Source: Wenxinia marina DSM 24838
GTDB taxonomy: Bacteria > Pseudomonadota > Alphaproteobacteria > Rhodobacterales > Rhodobacteraceae
Assembly (NCBI RefSeq): GCF_000379485.1
Contig: NZ_KB902276.1
Span: 310,001 to 374,000 of the forward strand
Direction: 5' to 3'
Length of the DNA: 64,000 nt
The notes under the pieces were generated by a model. It saw nothing but the letters and a program-made list of their open reading frames with translations. It made no database searches and had not been told where the DNA came from. Below are positions 1-7,987 of the stretch, piece by piece. The translations under genes were made by a program, and so were the position numbers. How positions within the stretch are numbered: the first letter of the stretch is position 1; every line of letters starts with the position of its first letter.

Positions 1-1223
1 TCGGTGGCCGCGGTCGTGTAGGCGGCGACCACGTCCTCCAGCGCCTCTTCCGCGCTCTCCTGGCCCTGCAGGAACTCGGCCAGGTTGTCGCCCAGCGCGG
101 TGTGCAGCAGGCCCATGTAGGGCGTCATCGGGTAGGGCGCGGCGCCGGCCTGCATGTTGGCGATCACGCCGGCCGCGGCGGGCTGCGGCTCGTACCCGTT
201 CACCAGCCACGCGGCCAGCGCGGCGGTCTCGGGATCGGCCACCAGCTCGGGCGACAGGGCGTACATCATCGCCTGGAAGGACACTGCCGCGTCCTCGTCC
301 GAGATGTTCTTGGCCATCGCGAAGCCGTCCCACCACAGTGTCGTCGCCGGGATGCCGTTGCCGCCCCAGCCGGGCATCGCCACGACCTCGGTCTCGGCGG
401 CGATCTCGGGCGTGGCGCCGTTCTCGTCGATGAAGGCGGCGGTGCGGCTGCCCCAGCCGGTCATGAAGGCGACTTCCTCGTTCTCCCAGTAGGGCTGCGC
501 CTCGTTCGAGTTGTAGGTCATCATGTCGGGACCCATGTACTCGGTCATCTGCTTCATCATCTCGAGGGCGGCGATGCCGGCCTCGTTGTTGATGGCGGGG
601 ACCGCGGAGCCGGGCTCGAAGAAGGGCTGGCCCGAGCCCATGTACATGTTGATGAATTCCTCGCCGAGGTCCCAGCCGGGCTTGAAGCTGGCGTAGAGCG
701 GGGTCTCCATCACGCCGGCCTCGCGCAGCGCGGCGGAGGCCTCGATCAGCTCCTCGTAGGTGGTCGGCACGGCGATGCCGTTCTCCTCGAGGATGTCGGC
801 GCGGTAGTGCAGCATCTGGCTGTTCGCCATGAACGCGATGGCCATGATCTGGCCGTCGATGCGGATCAGCTGGCTTTCCTGCAGGTTCTGGCCGTACTGC
901 TCCACCAGATCGTCGAGCGGACGGGTCAGGCCCTCGTTCAGCAGCGGCACGAGGCTGCCGTTCGCCACCACGGCGACGGTGTAGGCGGCCGGGTCGGTCG
1001 ACAGCGCGGCGACTTGGATGTCCTTGTGCTCGGTCGTCTCGTTCGTCGTCACCTCGACGGTGTCGGACGCGCACTCGGCGGCGCGGGCGACGACCGCGTG
1101 CAGCGCCTGGAAGTCGTTGGCGAGGATCCGGACGGAGCCTTCGCCCTCGATCGTGCATTGCGCGGCGGCGGCGCCGGCGAGGCCGATCAGCGCGGCGGTC
1201 GTGGACAGGAGCGTCTTGTTCAT
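1..1223 (-). CDS. ABC transporter sugar-binding protein (3' end cut by window)
   Basis: About 407 residues are visible and the C-terminus lies outside the window. The start ATG at 1223-1221 is followed by a Sec signal peptide (MNKTLLS, a hydrophobic Ala/Leu stretch, probable cleavage after AAA near residue 21). The mature part has the look of family 1 extracellular solute-binding proteins: 'DILEENGIAVPTTYEEL' in the first lobe and 'EEVAFMTGWGSR' and 'GWGGNGIPATTLWWDGFAI' further on. This family captures sugars in the periplasm for an ABC importer. Its permease and ATPase genes would be expected to the left. It diverges from the SnoaL-like gene at 1431, and the shared 207 bp carry a LacI-type operator. 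The substrate is unknown. Confidence 0.85.
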   Translation of the reverse strand, partial: MNKTLLSTTAALIGLAGAAAAQCTIEGEGSVRILANDFQALHAVVARAAECASDTVEVTTNETTEHKDIQVAALSTDPAAYTVAVVANGSLVPLLNEGLTRPLDDLVEQYGQNLQESQLIRIDGQIMAIAFMANSQMLHYRADILEENGIAVPTTYEELIEASAALREAGVMETPLYASFKPGWDLGEEFINMYMGSGQPFFEPGSAVPAINNEAGIAALEMMKQMTEYMGPDMMTYNSNEAQPYWENEEVAFMTGWGSRTAAFIDENGATPEIAAETEVVAMPGWGGNGIPATTLWWDGFAMAKNISDEDAAVSFQAMMYALSPELVADPETAALAAWLVNGYEPQPAAAGVIANMQAGAAPYPMTPYMGLLHTALGDNLAEFLQGQESAEEALEDVVAAYTTAAT

Positions 1224-1350
1224 GAAGTTCCCTCTCTGAAGGTGGTGGCGCGGCGTCCTTCCCAGGGGCCGCGGGCACGGGTCGTGCGGTCCCTTTCCGG
1301 GGGCTCCGCCGCGCGCCGCCGGGTTTCTTGCGACCCTGCTGTCTCGCGCG

Positions 1351-1388
1351 TTGACGTAGAGGCTAGGAGGTGTTGAATACGTTTGCAA
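1351..1388 (+). promoter_or_regulatory. Candidate promoter with overlapping LacI-type operator
   Basis: TTGACG at 1351-1356 is followed after 17 bases by TGAATA (1374-1379), a plausible -35/-10 pair for the gene at 1431. The -10 lies inside TTGAATACGTTTGCAA (1373-1388). This is an imperfect palindrome centred on CG with TTGcAAa-type half sites, as bound by LacI/GalR repressors. Repressor binding there would block RNA polymerase. The -35/-10 assignment is inference. The operator resemblance is strengthened by the better copy at 2502. Confidence 0.5.
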
Positions 1389-1430
1389 GAATTTTCTGGA
1401 ACCCGGCGGAACCGGGGGTCGGAGGGGCGG

Positions 1431-2498
1431 ATGACCGGCACGGGCGACATCGACAGGGCGGGGATCCTGGAAGGGCTGAGGGCGCTGGCCGAGGCGCAGC
1501 CGGCGGACCTGCCGCGGCGCCTGCAGGCGCTCTATGCCCCGGACGCCGAATGGCGCGGCTCCTGCCCGATCGACGAGATGCAGGGGGCCGAGGCCATCGC
1601 CGAGGGCGCCTGGGGGCCGCTCCTGCAGGCCATCCCCGACCTCGAGCGGCGCGACGACATCTTCGTCGCCGGCAGCTACGACGGCCGCACATACGTCGCC
1701 GCCGTCGGCCACTATTGCGGCACCTTCCGCCAGGACTGGCTCACGATTCCCGCCACCGGCCGCCCCGTCTTCCTGCGCTACGGCGAGGTGCACCGGGTCG
1801 AGGGCGGACGGATCGTGCAGTCGAACTGCCTGTGGGACGTGCTCGACCTGATCCGCCAGGCGGGCTTCTGGCCGCTGCCGCCCAGCCTCGGGACCGAGGG
1901 GCGCTGGCCCGGCCCGATCACCGGCGACGGCGTGCGGCTGGCGCCGTCCGATGCGGCCGAGGGCGAGGCCAGCATCGCGCAGACGCTGGCGATGCACGCC
2001 ACGCTCCACGCCTTCGCCGATACCGAAGGGCGGGGGCGGCAGGGCCTGCTGGAGATGCCGCAGAAGGACCACTGGCACGAGAGGATGATGTGGTACGGGC
2101 CGAGCGGCATCGGCATGGCCCGCGGCCTGCAGGGCTTCGTCGACTATCACCAGATGCCGTTCCGCGCCGCCTTTCCGCGCCCGGCCACGCAGGCGGACGC
2201 CGACGAGGTCGCGGCCGCCCGTGCGGCGACCGGCGGCGGGCACTACATCCGCATCGGCGACGGCCCCTATTCCGTCACCGGCGGCTGGCCCAGCCGTGTC
2301 GACCGCCATGCCGGGCCGAACCTCTTCGGCCTTCCGGCGACGGGACGGATCGTCGGCATGCGGGTGATGGATTTCTACCTGCACCACGAGGGCCGGATCC
2401 GCGAGAACTGGGTGCCGCTCGACGTGCTTGACCTGATGCGACAGCTCGGCGTCGACGTGATGACGCGGATGCAGTCGATCTTCCGCCGCGGCAGCTGA
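1431..2498 (+). CDS. SnoaL-like / NTF2-fold protein
   Basis: 355 residues. The ATG at 1431 is preceded by GGAGG at a good distance. An in-frame TTG 48 bases upstream lies inside the operator and is unlikely. The protein looks like two SnoaL/NTF2-like halves. Each ends in a beta-strand pair of the type 'GEVHRVEGGRIVQSNCLWDVLDLIRQAG' and 'RVMDFYLHHEGRIRENWVPLDVLDLMRQLG', the usual end of a SnoaL domain. The fold covers polyketide cyclases and many small-molecule isomerases or hydrolases, so no reaction can be assigned. It is followed by a second SnoaL-like gene, with a LacI-type operator before each. They are probably co-regulated with sugar uptake. Confidence 0.8.
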   Translation: MTGTGDIDRAGILEGLRALAEAQPADLPRRLQALYAPDAEWRGSCPIDEMQGAEAIAEGAWGPLLQAIPDLERRDDIFVAGSYDGRTYVAAVGHYCGTFRQDWLTIPATGRPVFLRYGEVHRVEGGRIVQSNCLWDVLDLIRQAGFWPLPPSLGTEGRWPGPITGDGVRLAPSDAAEGEASIAQTLAMHATLHAFADTEGRGRQGLLEMPQKDHWHERMMWYGPSGIGMARGLQGFVDYHQMPFRAAFPRPATQADADEVAAARAATGGGHYIRIGDGPYSVTGGWPSRVDRHAGPNLFGLPATGRIVGMRVMDFYLHHEGRIRENWVPLDVLDLMRQLGVDVMTRMQSIFRRGS

Positions 2499-2501
2499 TG
2501 C

Positions 2502-2517
2502 TTGCAATCGTATGCAA
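2502..2517. promoter_or_regulatory. LacI-type operator
   Basis: TTGCAATCGTATGCAA is a 16-bp CG-centred palindrome with 12 of 16 positions symmetric, four bases after the stop codon of the preceding gene and 79 bases before the next ATG. It has the typical TTGCAxxCGxxTGCAA form of LacI/GalR-family sites in proteobacterial sugar regulons. No LacI-family gene is in the window, so the cognate regulator is unknown. Confidence 0.6.
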
Positions 2518-2595
2518 ACCTGTCAGTGTAGACCCCGCACCGACAGCCCGGCGGGACCGCTCCCGGCCGGGGCCCACAACCCGACAGGAGAGGTC

Positions 2596-3777
2596 ATGAC
2601 AGCCCCCGCAGATACCGGCGCCGACGCGCCCAGGTCAAACGGCTCCGGCAAGGGGGGCAAAGCCCCGTCCGGCGAGGCGGTGCTCCAGCCCGAGCGTCTG
2701 GACTTCACCCGGATGGTGCCGACCGACCGCCCGCGAGCGCAGTCGATGCAGGGCTTCGATCCGATCTACACCGACATCGTGGACTACATCGTCCGCTGCA
2801 CCCACCGCATCTGGGACGAGCGGGACGTGGGCCTGATCTACACCCACTATACCCACAACTGCGTCGTCTATTCCTCGACCGGCACGGTCTACAACCGCGA
2901 GGACGTGGTCCAGAATACCATCCAGCGCCTGTGCATGCTGCCCGAGCGGCGGGGCATGGCGACCCACGTGATCTGGGGCGGCAACGACCAGGAGGGGTTC
3001 TACACCTCGCACCTCGTCACCGGGTCCGGCCGCCACACCCAGCCGGGTCCGTGGGGCAAGCCGACGGGCAGGACCTTCGTCGCCCGCACCATCGCCGACT
3101 GCATGGTGTTCGAGAACATGATCTACCGCGAGTGGCTGGTGGTCGATTCGATGGCCCAGCTCCGCCAGGTCGGCATCGACGTCGATGCCTTCGCCGAGAA
3201 CCTCGCGCAGAGCTACTTCGACAAGGGCCTCCTCGCCATCGACATCGGCGAGACGCGGCGCCTGATCGGCCAGTACCCGCCCGAGGCCGAGGCGGACACC
3301 TCCATCGCCAGCAACGACATCGAGCGCGAGACGCTGGAATGGCTGCACGAGGTCCACAACCGCCGCATGTTCGGCAGGATCAAGGACGTCTACGCCCCCA
3401 CCGTCCAGTGGCACGGGCCGCTGATGAAGGAGCTGTACGGCATCGCCTCGGTCATGCACCAGACGATTGGCCTCTACGGGACAATCCCCGACGGCGCCTT
3501 CATGCCGCAGCATATCTGCTCGGTCCCCTCGGACGAGGGCGGCACCAAGGTGGCGGTGCGCTGGCTGATCGAGGGGCACCACCTCGGCTGGGGGATCCTC
3601 GAATCGCTCGGCGCGCCGACCGGCAAGCGGGTGCAGGTGATGGGGATGAGCCACTTCCACTACAAGAACGGCCGCATCGTCGACGAATGGACGAACTACG
3701 ACGAGCTGTCGATCCTGATGCAGGTGAAGCTGGCGCAGATGGCCGACCGGCCGACGGCGATGCTGCCCGACCTTTGA
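2596..3777 (+). CDS. SnoaL-like / NTF2-fold protein, second copy
   Basis: 393 residues from the ATG at 2596, chosen because AGGAGAGG lies just upstream. An open extension to 2512 would run through the operator. The N-terminal 45 residues are low-complexity, rich in Gly, Ser and Ala. The rest shows two NTF2-like modules. The first contains 'WDERDVGLIYTHYTHNCVVYSSTGTVY' and the second ends 'GMSHFHYKNGRIVDEWTNYDELSILMQVKLAQM'. It shares architecture with the preceding gene and is probably a paralogue. The function is unknown; a lyase, isomerase or sugar-acid role would fit the neighbourhood but is inference. Confidence 0.8.
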   Translation: MTAPADTGADAPRSNGSGKGGKAPSGEAVLQPERLDFTRMVPTDRPRAQSMQGFDPIYTDIVDYIVRCTHRIWDERDVGLIYTHYTHNCVVYSSTGTVYNREDVVQNTIQRLCMLPERRGMATHVIWGGNDQEGFYTSHLVTGSGRHTQPGPWGKPTGRTFVARTIADCMVFENMIYREWLVVDSMAQLRQVGIDVDAFAENLAQSYFDKGLLAIDIGETRRLIGQYPPEAEADTSIASNDIERETLEWLHEVHNRRMFGRIKDVYAPTVQWHGPLMKELYGIASVMHQTIGLYGTIPDGAFMPQHICSVPSDEGGTKVAVRWLIEGHHLGWGILESLGAPTGKRVQVMGMSHFHYKNGRIVDEWTNYDELSILMQVKLAQMADRPTAMLPDL

Positions 3778-3783
3778 TCTGCA

Positions 3784-3811
3784 GGCGGGCGGCGATTGAA
3801 CGCCGCCCGCC
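3784..3811 (+). terminator. GC hairpin after the SnoaL pair
   Basis: GGCGGGCGGCG (3784-3794) pairs perfectly with CGCCGCCCGCC (3801-3811) around a 6-base loop, seven bases after the stop codon. There is no T run, so it may be a weak or factor-assisted terminator or a 3'-end stabiliser. Confidence 0.5.
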
Positions 3812-3848
3812 CGACCTGCTAGCCTTGCCGGAAAAAGAGGGCAGGGCG

Positions 3849-4352
3849 ATGGGGCAGGCGATGCGACGGATTTTCCTGGGCTTGGCGATCCTGGCGGCCG
3901 CCGCGGGCTGCAGCCGCAGGCCAGCGGTGCATGCCAGCGCGCTCGACTGCATGACCCGGGCGATGTATTTCGAGAGCCACCGCTCCAGTCGCGACGGCCT
4001 GATCGCGGTCGGCAGCGTGGTGATGAACCGCGTCGCCTCGGACGACTTCCCCGATACGGTCTGCGGCGTGGTCGCCCAGCGCGGCCAGTTCACCCCCGGC
4101 ATCATGACCAACCCCATGCCGTCGCGCGCGCTGCCCGACGTCCAGGCCGCCGCCGCCGCCGTCCTGCGGGGCGAGCGGCATCCGTCGGTCGGCCGGGCGA
4201 TGTTCTTCCACGCCGCCACCTACCGCGCCGGCTACAACAACATGCACTACACCGTGACGGCCGGCGGCAACGCCTTCTACGAGCGCCGCCGCCCCGAGCT
4301 GGTCACCCAGCCCTCGCCGCTCCCGGCGACGGAGGGCCTGACGCGGGGGTGA
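3849..4352 (+). CDS. SleB-family cell wall hydrolase, lipoprotein
   Basis: 167 residues. The ATG at 3849 has GAGGG seven bases upstream; an ATG at 3861 is an alternative. The N-terminus is a lipoprotein signal (MRRIFLGLAILAAAAGC, lipobox AAGC with Cys21). The mature part matches the hydrolase_2/SleB domain: 'LDCMTRAMYFESHRSS' holding the catalytic Glu, 'AVGSVVMNRVAS' and 'FPDTVCGVV'. These enzymes are lytic transglycosylases or amidases acting on peptidoglycan. Anchoring in a membrane facing the periplasm is predicted. The end, 'HYTVTAGGNAFYERR', is the typical C-terminal motif of the Rhodobacterales version. Confidence 0.85.
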   Translation: MGQAMRRIFLGLAILAAAAGCSRRPAVHASALDCMTRAMYFESHRSSRDGLIAVGSVVMNRVASDDFPDTVCGVVAQRGQFTPGIMTNPMPSRALPDVQAAAAAVLRGERHPSVGRAMFFHAATYRAGYNNMHYTVTAGGNAFYERRRPELVTQPSPLPATEGLTRG

Positions 4353-4434
4353 ACGGTCGCCGCGCGCTACTGCCACTGTCCAGGGGCGCGCCAGCCGCTC
4401 GGGCGCCGCGGGTCGTCGTCGGGCCCGCGCCCCT

Positions 4435-4500
4435 CCCTCTCACCGAGCCATAAATATCCTCGGGGGGGCGGCGTCAGCCGCGGGGGCAGACAGCCCCCCT
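4435..4500 (-). repeat. Dispersed intergenic element, copy A (minus orientation)
   Basis: Read on the minus strand, GC-rich hairpin-prone sequence leads into GAGGATATTTATGGCTCGGT and then GAGAGGG. It lies just downstream of the RraA-like gene on the same strand. It is one of five related elements in this window (4435, 7779, 14816, 19036, 24573). Confidence 0.75.
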
Positions 4501-4519
4501 CCGCCGGCCCGGCCGGGCG

Positions 4520-5293
4520 CTACTTGTCCGGGCTCTCGCCCTTCGCCTTCAGCCAGGCCTCGTATTCCGGGTACGCGTCCTTGTGCAGCGGATAGTACCG
4601 CTTCAGCGACTCGCCCGCGAACAGCTTCTCCTTCGAGAAGCCCTCCCAGCCGTGGTCCTTGTGCGCCTTCTCCACCATCTGCTCGGCCAGCTTCACCGGC
4701 ACGCAGACCGCGCCGTCGTCGTCGGCGACGATGATGTCCCCCGGCAGCACCGTGACACCGCCGCAGGCGACCGGCACGTTCACCGCCAGCGGCATCAGGT
4801 TCGTCTGCGCGTGGTAGTTGGGCGTCACGCCCCTGATCCACATCGGAATGCCGAGCTCCTTGATCTTGGCCCAGTCCCGGACGCAGCCGTCGATCACCAT
4901 TCCGGCGCCCCGCTTGCCGCGGAAGTAGGTGCTCATCATGTCGCCGAAGATGCCGGAGGTCATGTCGCCCCTCGCCTCCACCACCACCACGTCGCCCGCC
5001 TCGACCTGGTAGAGGACGTGGCGGTGCAGCTGCTTCTCGACGTCGGCGTACTCGCCCTCCTCGAACAGGTCCTCGCGCTTGGGCATCATCTGCAGCGTCA
5101 CCGCCGGTCCCGCGATCGCCTCGCCCGGGGTCCAGCAGGTCGGCCCCACGATGTGGCAGTTGCGGATCCCCATGTGCGCGAGCGTCGCGCTCGCGGTCGC
5201 GGCGCCCACCTCGCGCACCCTTGCCACCAGCTCCGCGGACGGGCGCTCGATCGGCTCGATCAGGCCCGGGTCGTCGACATGCAGCTTCACCAT
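4520..5293 (-). CDS. RraA-like / HMG-type aldolase family protein
   Basis: 257 residues. The ATG at 5293 (MVKLHVDD) has GGAGG nine bases upstream; the open frame extends further 5' but without a ribosome site. The fold is that of RraA and of 4-hydroxy-4-methyl-2-oxoglutarate/4-carboxy-4-hydroxy-2-oxoadipate aldolases. Visible motifs include 'TLAHMGIRNCHIVGPTCW', 'AGMVIDGCVRDWAKIKELGIPMW' (substrate and metal site with the G-x-x-R-D signature) and 'GDIIVADDDGAVCVP'. Members with the R-D motif cleave pyruvate from hydroxy-keto acids or decarboxylate oxaloacetate in the presence of a divalent metal. It diverges from the dehydratase pair at 5425-7727, which suggests a role in sugar-acid breakdown rather than RNase E inhibition. 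Confidence 0.8.
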   Translation of the reverse strand: MVKLHVDDPGLIEPIERPSAELVARVREVGAATASATLAHMGIRNCHIVGPTCWTPGEAIAGPAVTLQMMPKREDLFEEGEYADVEKQLHRHVLYQVEAGDVVVVEARGDMTSGIFGDMMSTYFRGKRGAGMVIDGCVRDWAKIKELGIPMWIRGVTPNYHAQTNLMPLAVNVPVACGGVTVLPGDIIVADDDGAVCVPVKLAEQMVEKAHKDHGWEGFSKEKLFAGESLKRYYPLHKDAYPEYEAWLKAKGESPDK

Positions 5294-5424
5294 CTCAATC
5301 CTCCCTCGACCCCTCCCGGGCCGCCTCGCGCGAAGGGTTCCATTCCGCGCCGCCCGCCGCAAGCGGGGAGTTGCCTGAACCGGCGCGGCGGGCTCTAGTC
5401 GGCGGGAGGAGAGGGAGGACAGAC

Positions 5425-6732
5425 ATGAACCAGCATCCGGGAGAGACCGCCGAGAACGCCGTGCGCCGCGCGTCCGAGCCGACGAAGCTGCGCATCACCG
5501 ACATCCGGGTGGCGACCATCCGCGCGCAGGGGATCCACCCGATCATCCGGATCGACACCAACCAGGGCGTCTACGGCCTGGGCGAGGTGCGCGACGGCGC
5601 GCACCCCGACACCGCCCTGCGGCTGAAGCCGCTGATCGTCGGGCAGAACCCCTGCAACGTCGAGTACCTGTTCCGCCGCATCAAGCGCTACGGCGGCGAG
5701 AGCCGCGAGGCCGGCGGCGTCTGCGCCATCGAGATCGCGCTGATGGACCTCGTCGGCAAGGTCTACGGCATCCCCTGCTACCAGCTGCTCGGCGGCAAGT
5801 TCCGCGACCGCGTGCGCGTCTACGGCGACACGCCGACGCCGGACGATCCCACGCCCGACGCGTTCCGCGAGGTGGTGCGCAGCCGCAAGGAGATGGGCCT
5901 GACCTTCATCAAGTTCGACCTCTCGGCCCGCATGTTCGAGGGCTTCGAGGGCGGCATGGTCGGCAGCGACACCAAGTACGAATACCCCCAGTACCGCCAG
6001 TTCCACACCCCCGGCCGCGGCGCCGGCGCCCGCATCTCCGAGGCCGGGCTCGACTACGTCCGCGAGGTCTGCGCCGCCGTCCGCGACGAGGTGGGGCCGG
6101 GGATATCGCTCTGCACCGACCATTTCGGCGAGGGCTTCGTGACCGAGGACGAGGCGATCCGCATCGGCCGCGCGGTGGAGCCCTACAACCTCGCCTGGAT
6201 CGAGGACGTGCTGCCCTGGACCGACATCAAGGGCCACCGCCGCGTGGCCGAGGCGCTGCTGACGCCGGTCGCGGCGGGCGAGGACCTCTACCTCTTCGAG
6301 GGCTTCCGCGAGGCGATCGAGACCCGCGCCTTCGACATCATCCACCCCGACATGCTGTCCTCCGGCGGGCTGACCGAGACCAAGAAGATCGCCGACCATG
6401 CCGAGCGGCACCAGATCCCGACCGCGCTGCACGCCTGCTGCTCGCCCATCGCGTTCATGGCGAACGTCCACCTCGCCGCGTCGCTGGCGAGCCTGATGGC
6501 GGTGGAGAACCACGCCCTCGACATCCCCTGGTACACCGACATCGTGACCGGGCTGGACAAGGACTACATGGGCTCCGATGGCTACGTGCCGGTGCCCGAG
6601 GCGCCCGGCCTCGGCATCGACATCGTCGAGGAGGCGCTGGAGGAGCGGCTGGTCGACTGGTCCGGCCTGTTCGCGGAATCGACCGAGTGGGATGCGGAGA
6701 GGACCGGCTTCCTCGGCCATCTGGTGCACTGA
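5425..6732 (+). CDS. Enolase-superfamily sugar-acid dehydratase (mannonate dehydratase-like)
   Basis: 435 residues, start ATG at 5425 behind GGAGGAGAGGGAGG. The protein has the mandelate racemase/muconate lactonizing enzyme layout: capping domain to about residue 130, then the barrel. Visible catalytic residues are K163-F-D165 at the end of a strand, metal ligands D232 (TDHFGEG), E260 (WIEDVLPW) and E286 (AAGEDLY), and H336 (LHACCSP). 'TDHFGE' and 'LHACC' recall the mannonate dehydratase (ManD/RspA) branch. The substrate is inferred to be D-mannonate or a close C6 aldonate. Its stop codon overlaps the uxuA start (TGATG), so the two are translated together. Confidence 0.8.
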   Translation: MNQHPGETAENAVRRASEPTKLRITDIRVATIRAQGIHPIIRIDTNQGVYGLGEVRDGAHPDTALRLKPLIVGQNPCNVEYLFRRIKRYGGESREAGGVCAIEIALMDLVGKVYGIPCYQLLGGKFRDRVRVYGDTPTPDDPTPDAFREVVRSRKEMGLTFIKFDLSARMFEGFEGGMVGSDTKYEYPQYRQFHTPGRGAGARISEAGLDYVREVCAAVRDEVGPGISLCTDHFGEGFVTEDEAIRIGRAVEPYNLAWIEDVLPWTDIKGHRRVAEALLTPVAAGEDLYLFEGFREAIETRAFDIIHPDMLSSGGLTETKKIADHAERHQIPTALHACCSPIAFMANVHLAASLASLMAVENHALDIPWYTDIVTGLDKDYMGSDGYVPVPEAPGLGIDIVEEALEERLVDWSGLFAESTEWDAERTGFLGHLVH

Positions 6733-7727
6733 TGCACGTCGGCACCCAGAACCGGGTCACGACCGACGCCGAGTATCGCCGCTTCGCGCAGCTGGGCGTC
6801 GGCCATGTCTGCGCCGACCCCGCCGGCAATCCCCACGACTGGACCCTGGACGACCTGGAACGCCACCGCGACCGGATGGAGGCGTGCGGCCTCGTGCTCG
6901 AGATGGTCGAGCTGCCGATGAACTCGCGCCCGGTGGAAGAGCAGGCCTCGCCCGACGTGCTGACCGACGGGCCGGATCGCGACCGGCAGATCGACAGCAT
7001 CTGCCGCCTGATCGAACGGATCGGCGCGGCGGGCATCCCGGCGGCGAAGTACAACCTCAACCTCATCGGCATCCCGCGGTCGGAGCCGGAGCGGGGCAGG
7101 GGCGGCTCGCTCAACTCCACCTTCCGGTGGGAGAAGATGGACCGGGACGCGCCCCCAGGGCTGGCGGGCGTGCTGGACGAAGAGGAGAACTGGGCGCGGA
7201 TCGACCGCTTCCTCGCCGCCGTGGTGCCGGTGGCCGAGGCGTCGAAGGTCCGCCTCGCCTGCCATCCGCACGACCCGTACACGCCGCCCGGCTACCGCGG
7301 CGTGACGCGGGTGCTGGGGACGGTGGAGGGGCTGAAGCGCTTCGTGCAGATGCACGAGAGCCCGTGGCACGGCCTCAACTTCTGCGTCGGCACGGTGGCC
7401 GAGATGATGGAGGATCCGCGCGCCGAGATGGCAGACGTCATCCGCTGGTTCGGGACACGCGGCAAGCTCTTCAACATCCACTACCGCAACATCCGCGGGC
7501 GGCGCCTGTCCTTCATGGAGACGTTCCCCGACGAGGGCGACCTCGACATGATCGCCGTGCTGCGCGTGCTGGCCGAGCTCGGCTACGAGCACATGGTGAT
7601 GCCCGACCACGTCCCCTCCTGCGACGCGGACGAGGACCACGCGATCGCCTTCGCCTACTGCTTCGGCTACATCCGCGCGGCGCTGCAGGTGCTCCGGCCG
7701 GAGTTTCCGGACGTGATCCGGCTGTAG
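6732..7727 (+). CDS. uxuA: Mannonate dehydratase UxuA
   Basis: 331 residues, starting at the ATG that shares one base with the preceding stop codon. UxuA converts D-mannonate to 2-keto-3-deoxy-D-gluconate in hexuronate breakdown and needs Fe2+ or Mn2+. Recognisable parts are 'KYNLNLIGIPRSE', 'RLACHPHDPYTPPGYRGV' (metal ligands), 'GLNFCVGTVAEM', 'NIHYRNIRG' and 'VMPDHVPSCDADEDHAIAFAYCFGYIRA'. At 331 residues it belongs to the shorter UxuA type (E. coli is 394). It is unusual to find it fused in one transcript with an enolase-type dehydratase that may act on the same sugar acid. Confidence 0.88.
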   Translation: MHVGTQNRVTTDAEYRRFAQLGVGHVCADPAGNPHDWTLDDLERHRDRMEACGLVLEMVELPMNSRPVEEQASPDVLTDGPDRDRQIDSICRLIERIGAAGIPAAKYNLNLIGIPRSEPERGRGGSLNSTFRWEKMDRDAPPGLAGVLDEEENWARIDRFLAAVVPVAEASKVRLACHPHDPYTPPGYRGVTRVLGTVEGLKRFVQMHESPWHGLNFCVGTVAEMMEDPRAEMADVIRWFGTRGKLFNIHYRNIRGRRLSFMETFPDEGDLDMIAVLRVLAELGYEHMVMPDHVPSCDADEDHAIAFAYCFGYIRAALQVLRPEFPDVIRL

Positions 7728-7778
7728 CGCGCCCCCGGGGGAGGCCGAGCGGAGCGCGCCGCCCGCGGCCCGCCCCTT

Positions 7779-7849
7779 CCTCTCATCGAGCCACAAATAT
7801 CCCGGGGGGAGTCCTGCCTCCGGCAGGACGGGGGGCAGCGCCCCCCGCG
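7779..7849 (-). repeat. Dispersed intergenic element, copy B (minus orientation)
   Basis: On the minus strand two hairpins, GCGGGGGGC.../...GCCCCCC and GTCCTGCC/GGCAGGAC, precede CGGGATATTTGTGGCTCGAT and GAGAGG. It lies between convergent genes, downstream of the GST. The rest of the 260-base gap (7728-7987) shows no gene. Confidence 0.75.
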
Positions 7850-7987
7850 GGTCGGCGCCGTCAGGCGACGACCCGACTGCGAATCAAAGCGCGGCTCGAC
7901 CCGCCCGGGCCGATCCGCCCATGCCATCCGCAATGCCGGGGTCCACACGCATGCCCCGGCCGCACTCCGGGATCGGGCATCCCCTCG

